Positions 1-10,239 of a DNA stretch of 64,000 nucleotides are shown here, piece by piece. The position numbers were made by a program, and so were the translations under genes. Numbering within the stretch: the stretch's first letter is position 1; each line of letters starts with the position of its first letter. Origin of the DNA: Gibbula magus (taxonomy: Eukaryota > Mollusca > Gastropoda > Trochida > Trochidae); assembly GCA_936450465.1 (NCBI GenBank), contig OW388297.1:59090581-59154580 (forward strand), read 5' to 3'. The notes beneath the pieces were generated by a model. The model had not been told where the DNA came from. It saw nothing but the letters and a program-made list of their open reading frames with translations, and searched no databases.

Positions 1-1410
1 ATATATTAATCCAATGTAAAGTTTTAAAAATTTACACAGGTTTTGAAAAATGTTTCAAAACTTGTTGCCCGTTATCTCTAATACTTTATATTGCAAATGA
101 ATAATTTATCTGCTTTCATTGGCATAATTGTCTCAGACAACTGGAAATATCAATGTATGGTGCAATGATTATGTTAAAGTGACGAAATACAACTTTTAGT
201 GACATAACCTGGATTGCCACCGTCAGACACACCGGAGTGGAATGGATACCAGTTCAAACGTAATGACCGAAATATACATGTGCAGGGTTAGAAATTATGG
301 TGTGAAGAAGTTGATTTAAAAATGTCATGCTACAGAATATGTTATTGCTGCAGGAATATCTTGCAGACAAAGAAACACAACTAATGGAGAAGTGAGATTG
401 ACACGAAATCAGTGTATGAGAACAGTGTCTCAACTTTTTAACATTCTGAGGGGTATTGTGCAGAAAAGGGTCGATTTGTGGATCAGCCACATGACAATCT
501 CCGGGCATGTTCAACAATTTGGGTTTAAATGCTAGGTATTTGTGCAGAAACCTCATTTTGAATGACTGGAGAAAAAACTAATAAGGAATTGGAGATGAGC
601 GCGCAGATTTTACTGGGGGCCAAATTGGAACCACGTTTATTGGTAAAGCAACTACTATAGTCTGGTCAATATATGGAAAAAAAACCTCAACTCCCACAAA
701 ATTGCTACAAAGGGTTTCTCAACTGATTCTGGTAGGGTTTAGTGTATTTTAGAACATACTAAAAGTTTACCAAAGTTGGACCCCCGGAAAAGTTTTTTTT
801 TCAAGATGGCGTCCAAGATGGCCGCCAAAACCTCTTAACTCATTAACGCCAACAGGTAATTAACAGCTCAACGCCTGGCCCGCCAGGTCCACTAGCACCT
901 GGCTGCAGCGAGACCAATTAGACTTCGTCACCTCTGATTTAGCGAGATCGAGTGTCATGGCATGTCATAAACATGACTGATTGTTTGTTATGTCTATGTG
1001 GTACGGAACTATTGTAAATGATGTAACATTAAGATATTGAATTTATTTGCTGCTTGTTAGTTATATATTGTCAGATCTTACAGATGAACAAGTATGATAT
1101 ATAGTGCTGTGATAAGTTTGCCAAACTTAAAATCCTGTAAGAAATCTATTTAATCAATGTGTAAAGAAGTGAACGCCTTTATTTACCTGAATTTATATTT
1201 ATGCTTGGTCTGTATCACTTGTAACTGTTTGTCACTTGGTATAGTTACATGTTTTTAAAATTGGGATAATTTGTATGTATTAGATGAGAAAAAAAACAAC
1301 TTTTATTATAACAGTGTGGAAGTTTCCATTTTACAATTAGGGAATTTAGGGAATAAGTATTATTAAACACTAAAATAATGCCAGCAAGTTTATGAATGTG
1401 ATTAAACCGT
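1..1410. other. No gene recognised; AT-rich flank
   Basis: I see no supported gene here. Open frames are short and lack recognisable motifs. Around 804-831 the phrase AAGATGGC occurs twice next to a T-run, which looks like part of an interspersed repeat. The stretch leads directly into the 21-bp minisatellite. Confidence 0.5.
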
Positions 1411-1597
1411 GTATCTCCTACGTAGGACTTAGTATCTCCTACGAAGGACTTAGTATCTCCTACGTATGACTTAGTATCTCCTATGTAGGACTTAGTATCT
1501 CCTACGTAGGACTTAGAATCGCCTACGTAGGACTTAGTTTCTCCTAGACAGGATTTAGTATCTCCTACGTAGGACTTAGTATATCCTATGTCAGGTG
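1411..1597. repeat. 21-bp palindromic minisatellite, array 1
   Basis: About nine head-to-tail copies of a 21-bp unit whose core is the 12-bp perfect palindrome TCCTACGTAGGA, followed by CTTAG. Several copies have single substitutions (for example TACGAA or TATGTA). Because 21 is divisible by three and the unit has no stop, the minus strand reads as repeating SYVGDTK; I take this as a by-product of the repeat, not a gene. A closely related array lies at 7041-7256. Confidence 0.92.
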
Positions 1598-1607
1598 ACA
1601 AATGTGA

Positions 1608-1785
1608 TTGTACAGACGTACATTCGCCAAGCGTGAGTTCGCCAGTGAGTGAGTGGCAACTCACCTGCTCTCGCGTGTCAGGTGAATAAGTGTGATTGTA
1701 CAGACGTACATTCGCCAACGTGAGCTAGTTCGCGAGTGCAATGTGATTGTACGAGCCTACATTCGTCAAGCGTGAACTCGCCTGT
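1608..1785. repeat. Three spaced copies of a ~40-bp repeat
   Basis: The phrase GATTGTACAGACGTACATTC followed by GCCAA and GTGAG occurs near 1612, 1693 and, diverged, 1745. Each copy contains the near-palindrome TGTACAGACGTACA. It sits between the 21-bp array and the 115-bp minisatellite. Confidence 0.7.
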
Positions 1786-1909
1786 GAATAGGTGTTCATT
1801 CATTTGCCCTCTCGGGTTAACGAATTGAGTTACGCTTGGGGGTTCACCTTCTGTCTCACTCACACTTGCTCGTTGACAGTTTTTTGGTGAGTGATGGCTC
1901 CGATATGAT

Positions 1910-2440
1910 TGCGTGTGAGTGTTTGCTCTCCACTTTGCGACCTCAGTGTCGGGCTTGCTTGCGTGTGAGCGTTGAGTCTCGTTAGTCATGCCTTGACCTG
2001 ATTGGCGGGTTATGCTCGCGTGTGAGTGTTCGCACTCCTCCTTGCGAGTGTCGACCTCAGTGTTGGGCTTGCTTGCGTATGAGAGTTGACTCTCGTTAGT
2101 CATGCCTTGACCTGCTTGCCGGGTTTTGCTCGCATTTGAGTGTTCGCTCTCCGCCTTGCGGGGGTCGACCTCAGTGTGTCAGGCTTGCTTGCGTGTGAGC
2201 GTTGACTCTCGTTAGTCATGCCTTGACCAGCTTGGCGGGTTATGCTCGCGTGTGAGCGTTCGCTCTCAGCCTTACGAGCGCCGACCTCAGTGTGTCAGGC
2301 TTGCTTGCGTGTGAGCGTTGACTCTCGTTAGTCATGCCTTGACCCGCTTGGCGGGTTATGCTTGCGTGTGAGCGTTCGCTCTCAGCCTTGCGAGCGTCGA
2401 CCTCAGTGTCGGGCTTGCTTGCGTGTGAGCGTCTCGCTCG
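1910..2440. repeat. ~115-bp minisatellite, about 4.5 copies
   Basis: The phrase GGCTTGCTTGCGTGTGAGCG recurs at 1952, 2066, 2182, 2298 and 2412, giving periods of 114-116 bp. Units contain TTAGTCATGCCTTGACC and GGCGGGTTATGCTCGC with point differences. CpG content is high. Apparent ORFs across it on both strands are repeat artefacts. Confidence 0.88.
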
Positions 2441-4203
2441 CGAGCCTTCTCCTGTCTTCTTGCATTGCGACTATGATTCTCCGTGTTGCGGGGTTGCAGG
2501 TTGTGTCAGTAGGTCGGGGTCAGCCTCCAACATGCAACCGTTGACTCCCAGGGTTGGCCACGTCTGCGGTGAGTGATGCTCTCGCCAGCCCTATCCTTAT
2601 GGCTTAGTATCTCGTTATTTGGCACGACCCCCGCCTGGCGAGTGTCCGCCTCTGGGGAGGGTTGTCATGCGAGGGTCACTCTTACTAGCTTTCAACATGA
2701 GGGTCAGTGTCTGGCAACGCTGCTGCCTCGTGATTGGTATTAGCATGTGAGGACACTCTCGCCTGTATAGTGAGTTGTGTACGCCTTGCTAGCGTCCGCC
2801 TCTGGGCCGGGTTGCCTTGTGAGTGAGTGTTTCTCTAGCTAGCTTTCAACTTGAGGGCCAGCGTCTACGCTGTCTGCCTTGTGAGTTATGTTAGCACATT
2901 CATGTCTAGACGCAGCTTCGCCCGTCTATAGGGACATGGTGTCGGCCCCTATAGACGCCAGGGTTGGACCAGGTGTATCGGCCAGCTCTTCTCGTTCTTC
3001 CTCGGGAAGGCATAACAGGAGGTTGAAGGCAGAGAAGCTTAGACGCTCTGCGTCTTGCTCACATTCGCCTGAGAAGGTCTCAGCGTAGCTTCTCTCGTCA
3101 ATAAGGGACACAGCTTTCTCACAGAGTCGTCCTCGTGCCTTATGCCTCGCTTGTTTGCGTACCCTCCGTTCTCTCCTCTGGGAGTTATTTGACTCGAGCA
3201 GCCTGTCTATTACTAGGGGGTTGCAGGGAAGGAGGAGTACGATGCGGACTGAGGCGGTCTCCAATGAGGCGGCGGCGGTGAACCCCACTCACTACTGACC
3301 CCGGGGTTCTTCTCCCCTGTGTTTGTCAGACCAAACACTCACCTCTTCTGACCAGGCGTTTCTCTAGACCCCCTCTCGCATACCTAAATCTCTCACTCGT
3401 TCACTCAGGGGTGTTTATGCTCATCTGGGCTTGGTCCAGACAGCAAGGGGGTGGTCACAGGCTCAGAGGGACAGTCACTCCAACGTCTTGGTTTTGAAAG
3501 CAGTTTGGCTGATGATCGACCTCTGGTCAGCATGACTGTGGGGTTGCTGAACGCCCAAGCTCCAGGAAGCTCTACAACTTTGAGTGACAAGCTGTCGCTG
3601 CATGCGGCGAGAGCAGGGCTTTCAGACAGAGGCATACACTCCAAGATTGTCGGGTACTTGGTGCTCGTGACCTCTCAATCAACGCCAAATTGGTCGTGAT
3701 CATATTGGTTATCCGCAAAAGTTTTTTCCGGGTTCTCAGTTCTGAAAAACACCTTTCGCTAGGCCAATGATCAACGTGAGTCTAGACCTCCGGGTTGGGA
3801 CCTGGCGGTGATCCTCATTCGTGTGGACTTAAACCCGAACCGCTGTCTCGCTGTTATGGTCTCACTGAACTCGATCGTGAATTATTTAAGCTTTGCACGC
3901 TCCTAGTGGGTCCCTTACGGGTCCAGCATCGAGGCAGAGGGTCCGCAAGGTTGGCCGGACTCCGAACCTTGTCAATAGAATGAGGTTGTGTCGGCTCTTC
4001 CTATGTCGGTTCACTAGGAGTTTGACAGGGAGGGATTCGGTTTATCTGTGGTCAGCAGTCATCGGCACCTCCAAGGTGGCCAATCTCTCTCCTCTGTCTT
4101 GCTCCAATCAACAGGAGATTAGAACGGTGTTAGCCTCGAGGGCTTTCCCTTGTAACATCGCCGTGGCAGTCTCAGCAAGTGTTCACTGACCATTGCTCAC
4201 GGG

Positions 4204-4266
4204 CACCCCCTAAGAGGGGGTGAGCGTCCTACACGCTTGTGTTGTTCACCTTGTTTGTACAATAAA
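4204..4266 (+). promoter_or_regulatory. GC hairpin followed by AATAAA (possible transcript 3' end)
   Basis: A perfect 7-bp stem CACCCCC/GGGGGTG with a TAAGA loop lies at 4204-4222, and AATAAA follows at 4261-4266. This arrangement, downstream of the coding-like part of the GC-rich module, could be the 3' end of its transcript. It does not match the metazoan histone stem-loop. Function is inferred only. Confidence 0.3.
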
Positions 4267-4636
4267 CACTTGTTTTCAGCCGCGTTTTTGTTCTCCTGAT
4301 GCATGGGTGTGGAACGTTTGACTCGAGTTCGGGCAATCGTATGGCACCTGTACTTCGATTCTTACCCTACCCCCCTCTCACATACATGTTCTGAGGGCGG
4401 ATATATAGGGGTTGAGCGTAGGTTTGTCCTTTTTCGGATGGCTTAACGGCCTCTGTACACTCAATTCAAGAATCCGCATTCGTTCTCTTGGCTTGCACTC
4501 AGCAGGGGTGGTTTTTGCACATTTTCGTGGCTTCTTCCCACCCGGTGCTCCGGCTTGCCAGGCTAAGGGTTCAAAGCGACGCGTCTTGGCGGCACATGTG
4601 ACTCAGTTCAGCCCACCTCCTTGCTGTGGTAATTTT

Positions 4637-4915
4637 GGGCAATGTTGGTTTTTCAAACCTGATAAGTATGTAAAAAATTACCTGGTTGAAAAACCAACGC
4701 TCGTTAGTTCCCGCCCTTCCTCCCCTCTTGGGTTTGGGTTTGGTGCTCGCTTGCACTAGGGAATGATGACGTCACCGATGTCACGTGACTCGAGTGCCAC
4801 CTATACCGGGAAGCGTCCCTTTTTATTCTGTGTGATCTGTGTTGAGGAACGCTTCAGGGGGAAGCGTTGGGCGATGTTGGTTTTTCAACCAAGTAAGTAT
4901 AAAAAATGACATTTA
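4637..4915 (+). repeat. Direct/inverted/direct terminal repeat block, module 1
   Basis: The sequence TGTTGGTTTTTCAA occurs at 4643-4656, its reverse complement at 4686-4698 after a short loop, and the direct copy again at 4875-4888, where it runs on into AAGTAAGTAT. The first and third copies share the prefix GGGC(A/G)A. About 110 bp before the third copy is TGACGTCA. The block at 8524-8880 has the same order of parts with different bases. This fits the B1-A2-B2 end of split-direct-repeat retroelements such as Ngaro, but the other end was not found. Confidence 0.5.
4767..4774. promoter_or_regulatory. TGACGTCA (CRE-like) site in module 1 terminus
   Basis: Perfect 8-bp CREB/ATF consensus palindrome located 109 bp upstream of the third terminal repeat copy. 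The equivalent site in module 2 lies 119 bp upstream of its third copy. The conserved relative position suggests promoter function in the element; binding is not shown. Confidence 0.4.
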
Positions 4916-5066
4916 CTCAAAAATGTTAAATAATAAACTTCCAATATACCTAACCTATTTTGACCAGTATATTTACCATATGGGTAAATTAACCATCTGA
5001 AATGAGGAATCTGAGACCAAGTACACAAGACAAATAAACATATCAAATATATAAGAATGTGCCTCA

Positions 5067-5306
5067 TTTAAGCCAACTTCCAAACGCAAGGCATAACTCT
5101 TGCCAGTCTGCATTCCTGGCTGATTTTACCCTTGCGGTATTTCCCTAGCTATGTTGTGCCTAGATAGTGAATCGCTGCACCAGAAATGCATAGTGGGCCT
5201 GGATTTCTAAGCACAAATTTCTTAAGGAAATATTGCAAGGCCTACATCAGCCAGTAATGGAGACTGGCAAGAGTTATGCCTTGCATTGGGAAGTTGCATT
5301 TAAGCA
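5067..5306. mobile_element. 240-bp fold-back (MITE-like) element
   Basis: The stretch is an imperfect palindrome along its whole length, centred near 5187. The outer arms share AACTTCC, then GCAAGGCATAACTCTTGCCA on the left and its reverse complement on the right, and TGGCTGAT further in. TTAA occurs at both ends (5068-5071 and 5300-5303), a possible target-site duplication. It has no coding capacity. Superfamily is uncertain. Confidence 0.75.
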
Positions 5307-5404
5307 AAAAATATAACTTTTGTCATATGTTGAATCATATGCCAGGACCCCTTTCAATGCCTAACAAAGTTGTTGTCAGTTGTCTCCAAACCTTAACCCT
5401 TTAA

Positions 5405-5925
5405 AGGCATTGGAGCACGCTATTCCTAATGAATTGAAATAAAGTGTTCTCACAAAAAGGTTAATAAGTGTTACCAATGGCTAAATAACACTCCTGAATC
5501 AATAAAAAGAGTTCTAAAACGAATGTAATGGTTTGGTTAAGCCACTCAAATGCACTTCCCTTCGAGCGGCCATTTTAAAGTGTGCACATGAAAATGGCCA
5601 CTCGAATGTGCTATAAGTGTTCTGACTGAAGTAGCGAGAACTAATTACCCAAGAATATAGTTTTTAATATAACACTATGACGGAATGGTTAACAATCTGT
5701 CTGAACTCTCAAAATCTCATGACACCTACAAATCTATCTCTCACACTGAAGAGTTCCATGAAATCCTCCCTTTATACGTCGCCCCATTTTCTACCAATAC
5801 AGATAACCGTTTTCTATACATGCGGCCTGTCGGGTCGTGTAATAGGATGTTGTACCCTCTAACGTAACACAATATTGTATAATCTTTAATAATAAATGAC
5901 AAATCTGAGAAAAAAGTAATGTGCA
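5405..5925. mobile_element. Diverged relative of the AGG-GTAGCACG MITE family
   Basis: TTAA at 5401-5404 is followed by AGGCATTGGAGCACGCTATT, resembling the termini of the elements at 17600-17911 and 23499-23853. Near 5838-5900 the phrases GTGTAATAGGATGTTGTACC and AATAAATGACAAATCTGAGA resemble their 3' halves. The right terminus is too decayed to place exactly. Confidence 0.4.
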
Positions 5926-6141
5926 ATTAATTATAATTATTTGAAACTAACTGTAACAGTATATTCGCAAACTATTACTAACGAAATGGACACAAAGGGT
6001 GCAGTAACGGAAAGACACTATTCCCTCAGTAACATTTCAAGTGAACAATACTTTATATTGAAAATCAAGACGGAACTTCGAAATTTACTCAGACTAACAT
6101 AATTATGTTTATTATGAAAAAGACAAATGCAAGATGCTTAA

Positions 6142-6980
6142 AGAGCCATCACGGATGTTGATGAAAATATCAAAATTTTTCCAAAAATCTATAGCTGTGA
6201 AATAAATACACTTAATTTTTCCCTAATTTCCCCAACTTAAAATAAGCCGAGAAATTGCATTAATTAGTAAAGGTGTTTTCCAGTCTAAATATAGATCCAG
6301 TCTATTATTTTCAAGCGCAAAGCATTATGGTCTAGCTCACACACAGTAAACAAAGACACGACAGAATAAAAAAAAATATGAGCAATGAAAGAAATCGAAA
6401 TATATAATTTTTTGATGGTTATTTATTTACCATTTCATATATTTATGTATTTGCTACAGATATTGGAATAATTGTTTTACCCAACTAGGTAATTTGCTTG
6501 AATTTTATAATTAATGAGAGTAAAAATTTGTCATAATTTGCTGGTGTTATCTCAATAAAAAGAACATTAAACAGGAAATAATTTGTATATTCTCAGGACA
6601 TTTAGAAACATAGTTTGTAAAGCAATCGTCACATTCAGTAATGTGTGACAAGGGTACTTTGCAAGAGAGAAACGTGCAGCACGTGCAGCACATGGGTTGT
6701 TATGGCGACTTGCCCAAGAGACGAGCTTTCACGCTTCGGAAGCGCTTGCTGTTTGTGTAGTACGTATTACACAAAAAAGGGGACTCTGTTTATATACGTC
6801 AGATACCCGTAGCGCGCGCTAGTCGAAGTGATACTTCTCTTTGAAACCAAATTGCAATACATTGTCATGATATGAACATTATTTAACATATGCCATGTTG
6901 TAGATAAAAGATTTCTCTGGCGAATGACGTTATAAGTATATTTTCCAAAAAATTGAAACACTAACATCCGTGATGGCTCT
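6142..6980. mobile_element. 839-bp TIR element flanked by TTAA
   Basis: Terminal inverted repeats begin AGAGCCATCACGGATGTT on the left (6142) and match exactly at the right end (to 6980), with weaker similarity continuing inward. Both sides carry TTAA (6138-6141 and 6981-6984), indicating a 4-bp target duplication as in piggyBac and Kolobok groups. No transposase is visible, so it is non-autonomous. The minus-strand ORF at 6767-6997 merely overlaps the right terminus. Confidence 0.8.
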
Positions 6981-7040
6981 TTAAGTGTCTCCACCACTGG
7001 TGGATAAGTATGAAACGAAGTGATCAGTGCTTTATCATGT

Positions 7041-7256
7041 TATCTCCTACGTAGGAGATACTATCTCCTACGTAGGAGATACTAAATCCTAAGTAGGAGA
7101 TAACCCTACTATGTCCTACGTAGGAGATATTAACTCCTGCGTAGGAGATACTATCTCCTACGTAGGAGATACTATGTCCTACGTAGGAGATACTAAGTCC
7201 TACGTAGGAGAAACTATGTCCTACGTAGGAGATACTCATTCCTACTTAGGAGATAG
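7041..7256. repeat. 21-bp palindromic minisatellite, array 2
   Basis: About ten copies of a 21-bp unit centred on TCCTACGTAGGA, with the palindrome extended in most copies to TCTCCTACGTAGGAGA. Both strands are open in one frame and read repeating SYVGD peptides, as expected from palindromy. Copies vary at the outer bases. Related to array 1 but with more dyad symmetry. Confidence 0.92.
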
Positions 7257-7487
7257 CGTGACAGATTTTTTTTCCACCGTGACATTAATACGCTTCCGTA
7301 TTCATCACTCAACATACATCGTATTTGAAGTAAATGCGCAAGACATCATTGACATTAGATGCTCAAACATGATTAACACTACAGACAGGGGCGTGACTTT
7401 ATGAAGAAGATCGTCCAATAATATGCTTGTTTTACATCGGTCACGCACCTGTCACCTGTCATTCAATTACGGTGGGTCTCCGTCTGA
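7257..7487. other. No gene recognised between array 2 and gag-like frame
   Basis: The stretch after the array begins with a T-run and shows no motif I recognise. The composition shifts to GC-rich from about 7440 on. Confidence 0.4.
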
Positions 7488-8498
7488 CTTTTAATCCCTA
7501 GACTGTTATTTCGCCAGTGTACCCCTCTCTCCGCGTCAGACGTCCACGCGTATGTCACGGCCATTCGCAAGTCCGTTGCTGATAGGGCTTCACTTCAGAA
7601 ACGTTCGGCTTCGTCGAGTCAATGTCGGGAGGTGTCTCCCATTCGTCACCCGTCTCCAGAGGAGGCGGTAGACATTGTCCTTACGGAACGGGCGGATGAG
7701 TTCGACCGGGAGTCGCCGGTCTTATCCGAACCCGCTAGTGGTTCGAGAGATTCGCTCTCTCCCCCTTCGCGTTCGCGTTCTCGTCCGCAGACTCACACTT
7801 CGTCTCCCCCTTCGCCAGACAGGCGTATGTTGCCTCTTAGGCTTAAGGTTGGCGAACCCTCCACGCCCAAGAGCAAGAAGAAGAAGAGCAAGTAGGTCAA
7901 GGTCAATCCGGGCCTCCTTCTTGCATTCGTTAAAGACATGGTCTCTTCATTGCTCGATGGTCGGTTGGGTCCACTGACTTTGCCTAGTCACACTACCCCC
8001 GCTACTACGCCAGCGCGTGAACCCAATGCGGACTGCGTTTCTCAGGGTTCACGTCCCACTTCCTTAAGGGCCTCCGGGTCCGCTGCCTCCTCCCGTGTTT
8101 CTCACACCCCTACGTGGCGTGTCACAGTGTTGTCGCCCACCCGTGATTCCTCGCCAGACTCACTGGAGTGGGACGTCCGCTTCGTTGACGTATCAAACCC
8201 TCCGTTCATCAATATAGTATCGGATGCGGAGGGTATTGGGTTGTCGGAGGATCCGCCGGTTGTCGACTCACTCGCCTATCAGAAGTGGCCTCGTTCGCGG
8301 AGGTACCACTCAGTCAGGTCAGCGTGTCGGGACCGCGTTTGTCGGAAGTTGAGTGGCAGGGTTGTCTCTTCGATCCGCTCAGCGGTAGAGATGGTATCTC
8401 CCGGGCTGTGCCCTGTCCTCACCACAGGGTGGAGGACTTGTAGGTTAGCTTACACTCAGGGCTTGTTGCTGGTCTCGCCACTACCACATATCTACTGA
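7488..8498 (+). pseudogene. Gag-like ORF of module 2, one in-frame stop
   Basis: One frame is open from 7488 (after TGA at 7485) to the stop at 8499 except for a single TAG at 7893-7895, about 335 codons in all. The predicted protein has an N-terminal stretch with YVTAIRKSVADRASLQKRSA, a Ser/Arg/Pro-rich middle (SPPSRSRSRPQTH), a lysine cluster just before the TAG (KSKKKKSK), and a longer Ser/Thr/Pro-rich part after it. Composition and position upstream of the repeat block suggest the structural (gag-like) ORF of a DIRS/Ngaro-type element. No zinc knuckle is visible, and no ATG with clear context was found. An SR-rich host protein cannot be excluded, but the single stop and GC-rich module argue against it. 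Confidence 0.45.
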
Positions 8499-8523
8499 CC
8501 CGCCTCCATGCAGTGGGATTCTA

Positions 8524-8880
8524 GGCAAAGTAGGTCTAGTCAACAGATAGGTATTTAAATAATAGTACGTTTTTGATTAAACGTAATTATTCATACTTAC
8601 CTGTTGACTGGCCCTAAGCGCTAGGCCCGCCCATCCTCCCCACTTGGTCTGTCTTGCCTTTTGGGACTTTCGGAGAGTGGCTTATTTCGGTAGTGACGTC
8701 ACGAGACCATGCAGACTCACCTGCCCTTTGGATAGGGATTTTACGCATCCCTTACTCAATTTTCAAGTTTCGTCTGTGTTAAGGTTGAAATAGCATACCT
8801 AGAGAGGAGGTAGGCAAAGAAGGTCTAGTCAACAGGTAAGTATAAATAATTACGTTTAATCAAAACCGTACTATTTTAAT
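8524..8880 (+). repeat. Direct/inverted/direct terminal repeat block, module 2
   Basis: A 23-bp sequence (GGCAAAG...CTAGTCAACAG) at 8524-8546 recurs with one change at 8813-8835. Between them, 8560-8609 is the near-exact reverse complement of 8829-8878 (about 50 bp, from AGTCAACAGGTAAGTAT through TTACGTTTAATCAAAA). The third copy contains CAG|GTAAGTAT, a strong splice-donor-like sequence. The order of parts matches 4637-4915. Confidence 0.6.
8694..8701. promoter_or_regulatory. TGACGTCA (CRE-like) site in module 2 terminus
   Basis: Perfect CREB/ATF consensus palindrome, 119 bp upstream of the third repeat copy, matching the site in module 1. Shared placement in two termini of otherwise different sequence supports a role in element transcription. 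This is an inference. Confidence 0.4.
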
Positions 8881-8972
8881 GTTTCATGTTACGGTCACAA
8901 AGTGATGAACAATACTAACTTACATTTTGTTTCGTGAATTTATATTTGAGTGATTTATCCGGTTATAAAGAG

Positions 8973-9114
8973 AATACTAAACAATATCCCGTTTGATAAC
9001 ATGTTTATGAAACGAGTGAATGGTTTGGTATTTAAGCGAGCGAAAGCGAGTTAAATACCGATGCCATTCACGAGTTTCACAAACAAGTTATCAAACGGGA
9101 TCGAGTTTAGTATT
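8973..9114. repeat. 142-bp imperfect hairpin
   Basis: AATACTAAAC at the left pairs with GTTTAGTATT at the right; inside are ATCCCGTTTGATAAC pairing with GTTATCAAACGGGAT, then TGAATGG with CCATTCA, and GTATTTAA...TTAAATAC near the centre (9043). Weak similarity of flanks near 8880 and 9400 (ATGTTTCA and TGAAACAT) suggests that it may be the core of a ~530-bp TIR element. No coding capacity. Confidence 0.7.
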
Positions 9115-9479
9115 GTATTTATTACTCAATGATGTAAATAGCGCTGAATTGCAAGAAAATCGTTTTTAATGACGCTCACTTGCAAAAAGCTTGGCCACTG
9201 TTGCAGTCGCGCGGCTTACATTGTGATGTCAACCAAAAACAACTATGACGTCACACGCCGATTATGAAGTTACGGCAGCACGCGATGGTATCACACATGT
9301 GTGTAACCAACTCATTGTTATCTAATGAGTGATCTCACCACGGTTGAGTATTAAATTATCTTTAGGTTCATGAACCGTATACTAGTTGTTATCGTGAAAC
9401 ATCATAAAAATAGAGTCATGGGCTCTGTAGCTCATCAGGGTTTATATTGTTTAATGATGAAGAGTGAAATAGATTTTTT
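9115..9479. other. No gene recognised
   Basis: AT-rich sequence with one TGACGTCA at 9246-9253 and no ORF of note. Its right part may be the other end of the hairpin element at 8973-9114. Confidence 0.35.
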
Positions 9480-10200
9480 GGTCATGGCTTGAGGCCCTTA
9501 TTTTGGGCACAACAGGTTCACCATATCTACAATTTAGAATCCCCATTGGCTAAAGAGTATGCACACAATATTACAGCCTTCTAGGTCTCTTTGTTTTGGA
9601 GGAGAAGAATAAGAAAATATATTTTTAGGTCATGGCCTGTGAGGCCTTTATTTGGGGTCCCAGGCCAGGGTCACCAAATCTACAATTTAGAATCCCCATT
9701 GACCAAGGAGTCTGTACACAACTTTTCAGCTTTCTAGACCTTTTGGAACTGGGGTCACGGGGTCACGACAATTTAGAATCCCGATTGGCCAAGGAGTCTG
9801 CATTGAAATTGAAATCCCTCCGATTTTGTTTCTGGAGCAGAAATCGAAAACTATAGGACATATCTCAACGAAACTTGGTGTGTGGAACAATCATCATGTG
9901 TAGATGTGCCTTTTGGGGTTTTCAACTTCTTCACAATTTTTAATTTGTTTAATTTTTACCAATTCCTTGGATAGATCACTTAATAATTAATTTCTGGACA
10001 AGAACTCAAAACCTCCCATGGATGTATTTTTAGGTCATCTGGCCTGAAAAGCCCGATGGGCTTATGGCATGGCACGGTTGCCGGCGTCTGTCCGTCCGGC
10101 GTCTGCCCGTCTGTAAACTTTTCGCATTTTGTCTTCTTCTCCAGAACCAGTTGGTCTAAGGAGCTGAAATTTTGTGTGCAAACTCCTTGGCTTTGCTCAC
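9480..10200. repeat. Interspersed SINE/MITE-like repeats with CTACAATTTAGAATCC and GTCCGTCC phrases
   Basis: The phrase CTACAATTTAGAATCCCCAT occurs near 9530 and 9680 with shared context (GTCATGGC...GGCC, CCAAGGAGTCTG), and a partial copy near 9770. The same phrase recurs near 30060. At 10035-10140 is a block with CATCTGGCCTGAAAAGCCCG, CGTCTGTCCGTCC and a CTTCTTCTCCAGAACC tail. I recall similar blocks as common in molluscan genomes. No coding capacity. Confidence 0.6.
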
Positions 10201-10239
10201 AACCCAAAAAACCTATTTTCATCATCAGCAAACGATAAC

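Larger units (their letters stand above)
1598..4915 (+). mobile_element. GC-rich decayed element, module 1 (DIRS/Ngaro-like candidate)
   Basis: Base composition changes sharply to GC- and CpG-rich compared with both AT-rich flanks. The module contains minisatellites (1608-1785 and 1910-2440), then coding-like but stop-broken sequence on the plus strand from about 2.9 to 4.2 kb, with Ser/Arg-rich stretches (SASSSRSSSGRHNRRLKAEK near 2970-3030). It ends in a direct/inverted/direct repeat block at 4637-4915 that matches in architecture the end of the second GC-rich module at 8524-8880. A tyrosine-recombinase (DIRS/Ngaro) retroelement remnant is the best guess, because that group has split repeats. 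I could not recognise reverse transcriptase or recombinase motifs, so the assignment is an inference. Confidence 0.4.

Noticed and set aside
1245..1718. 157-codon minus-strand ORF with repeating SYVGDTK
   Set aside because: It exists only because the 21-bp unit is a multiple of three without stops; flanking codons show no domain and copies vary as non-coding repeats.
2358..4759. Short ORFs on both strands across the GC-rich module as host genes
   Set aside because: GC-rich DNA gives long open frames by chance; frames do not continue and no domain is recognised. Treated as a decayed element.
7024..7404. Opposing ORFs with SYVGD repeats, or a CRISPR-like array
   Set aside because: Units are directly adjacent without unique spacers, and the palindrome makes both strands read alike; this is a minisatellite in a eukaryotic genome.
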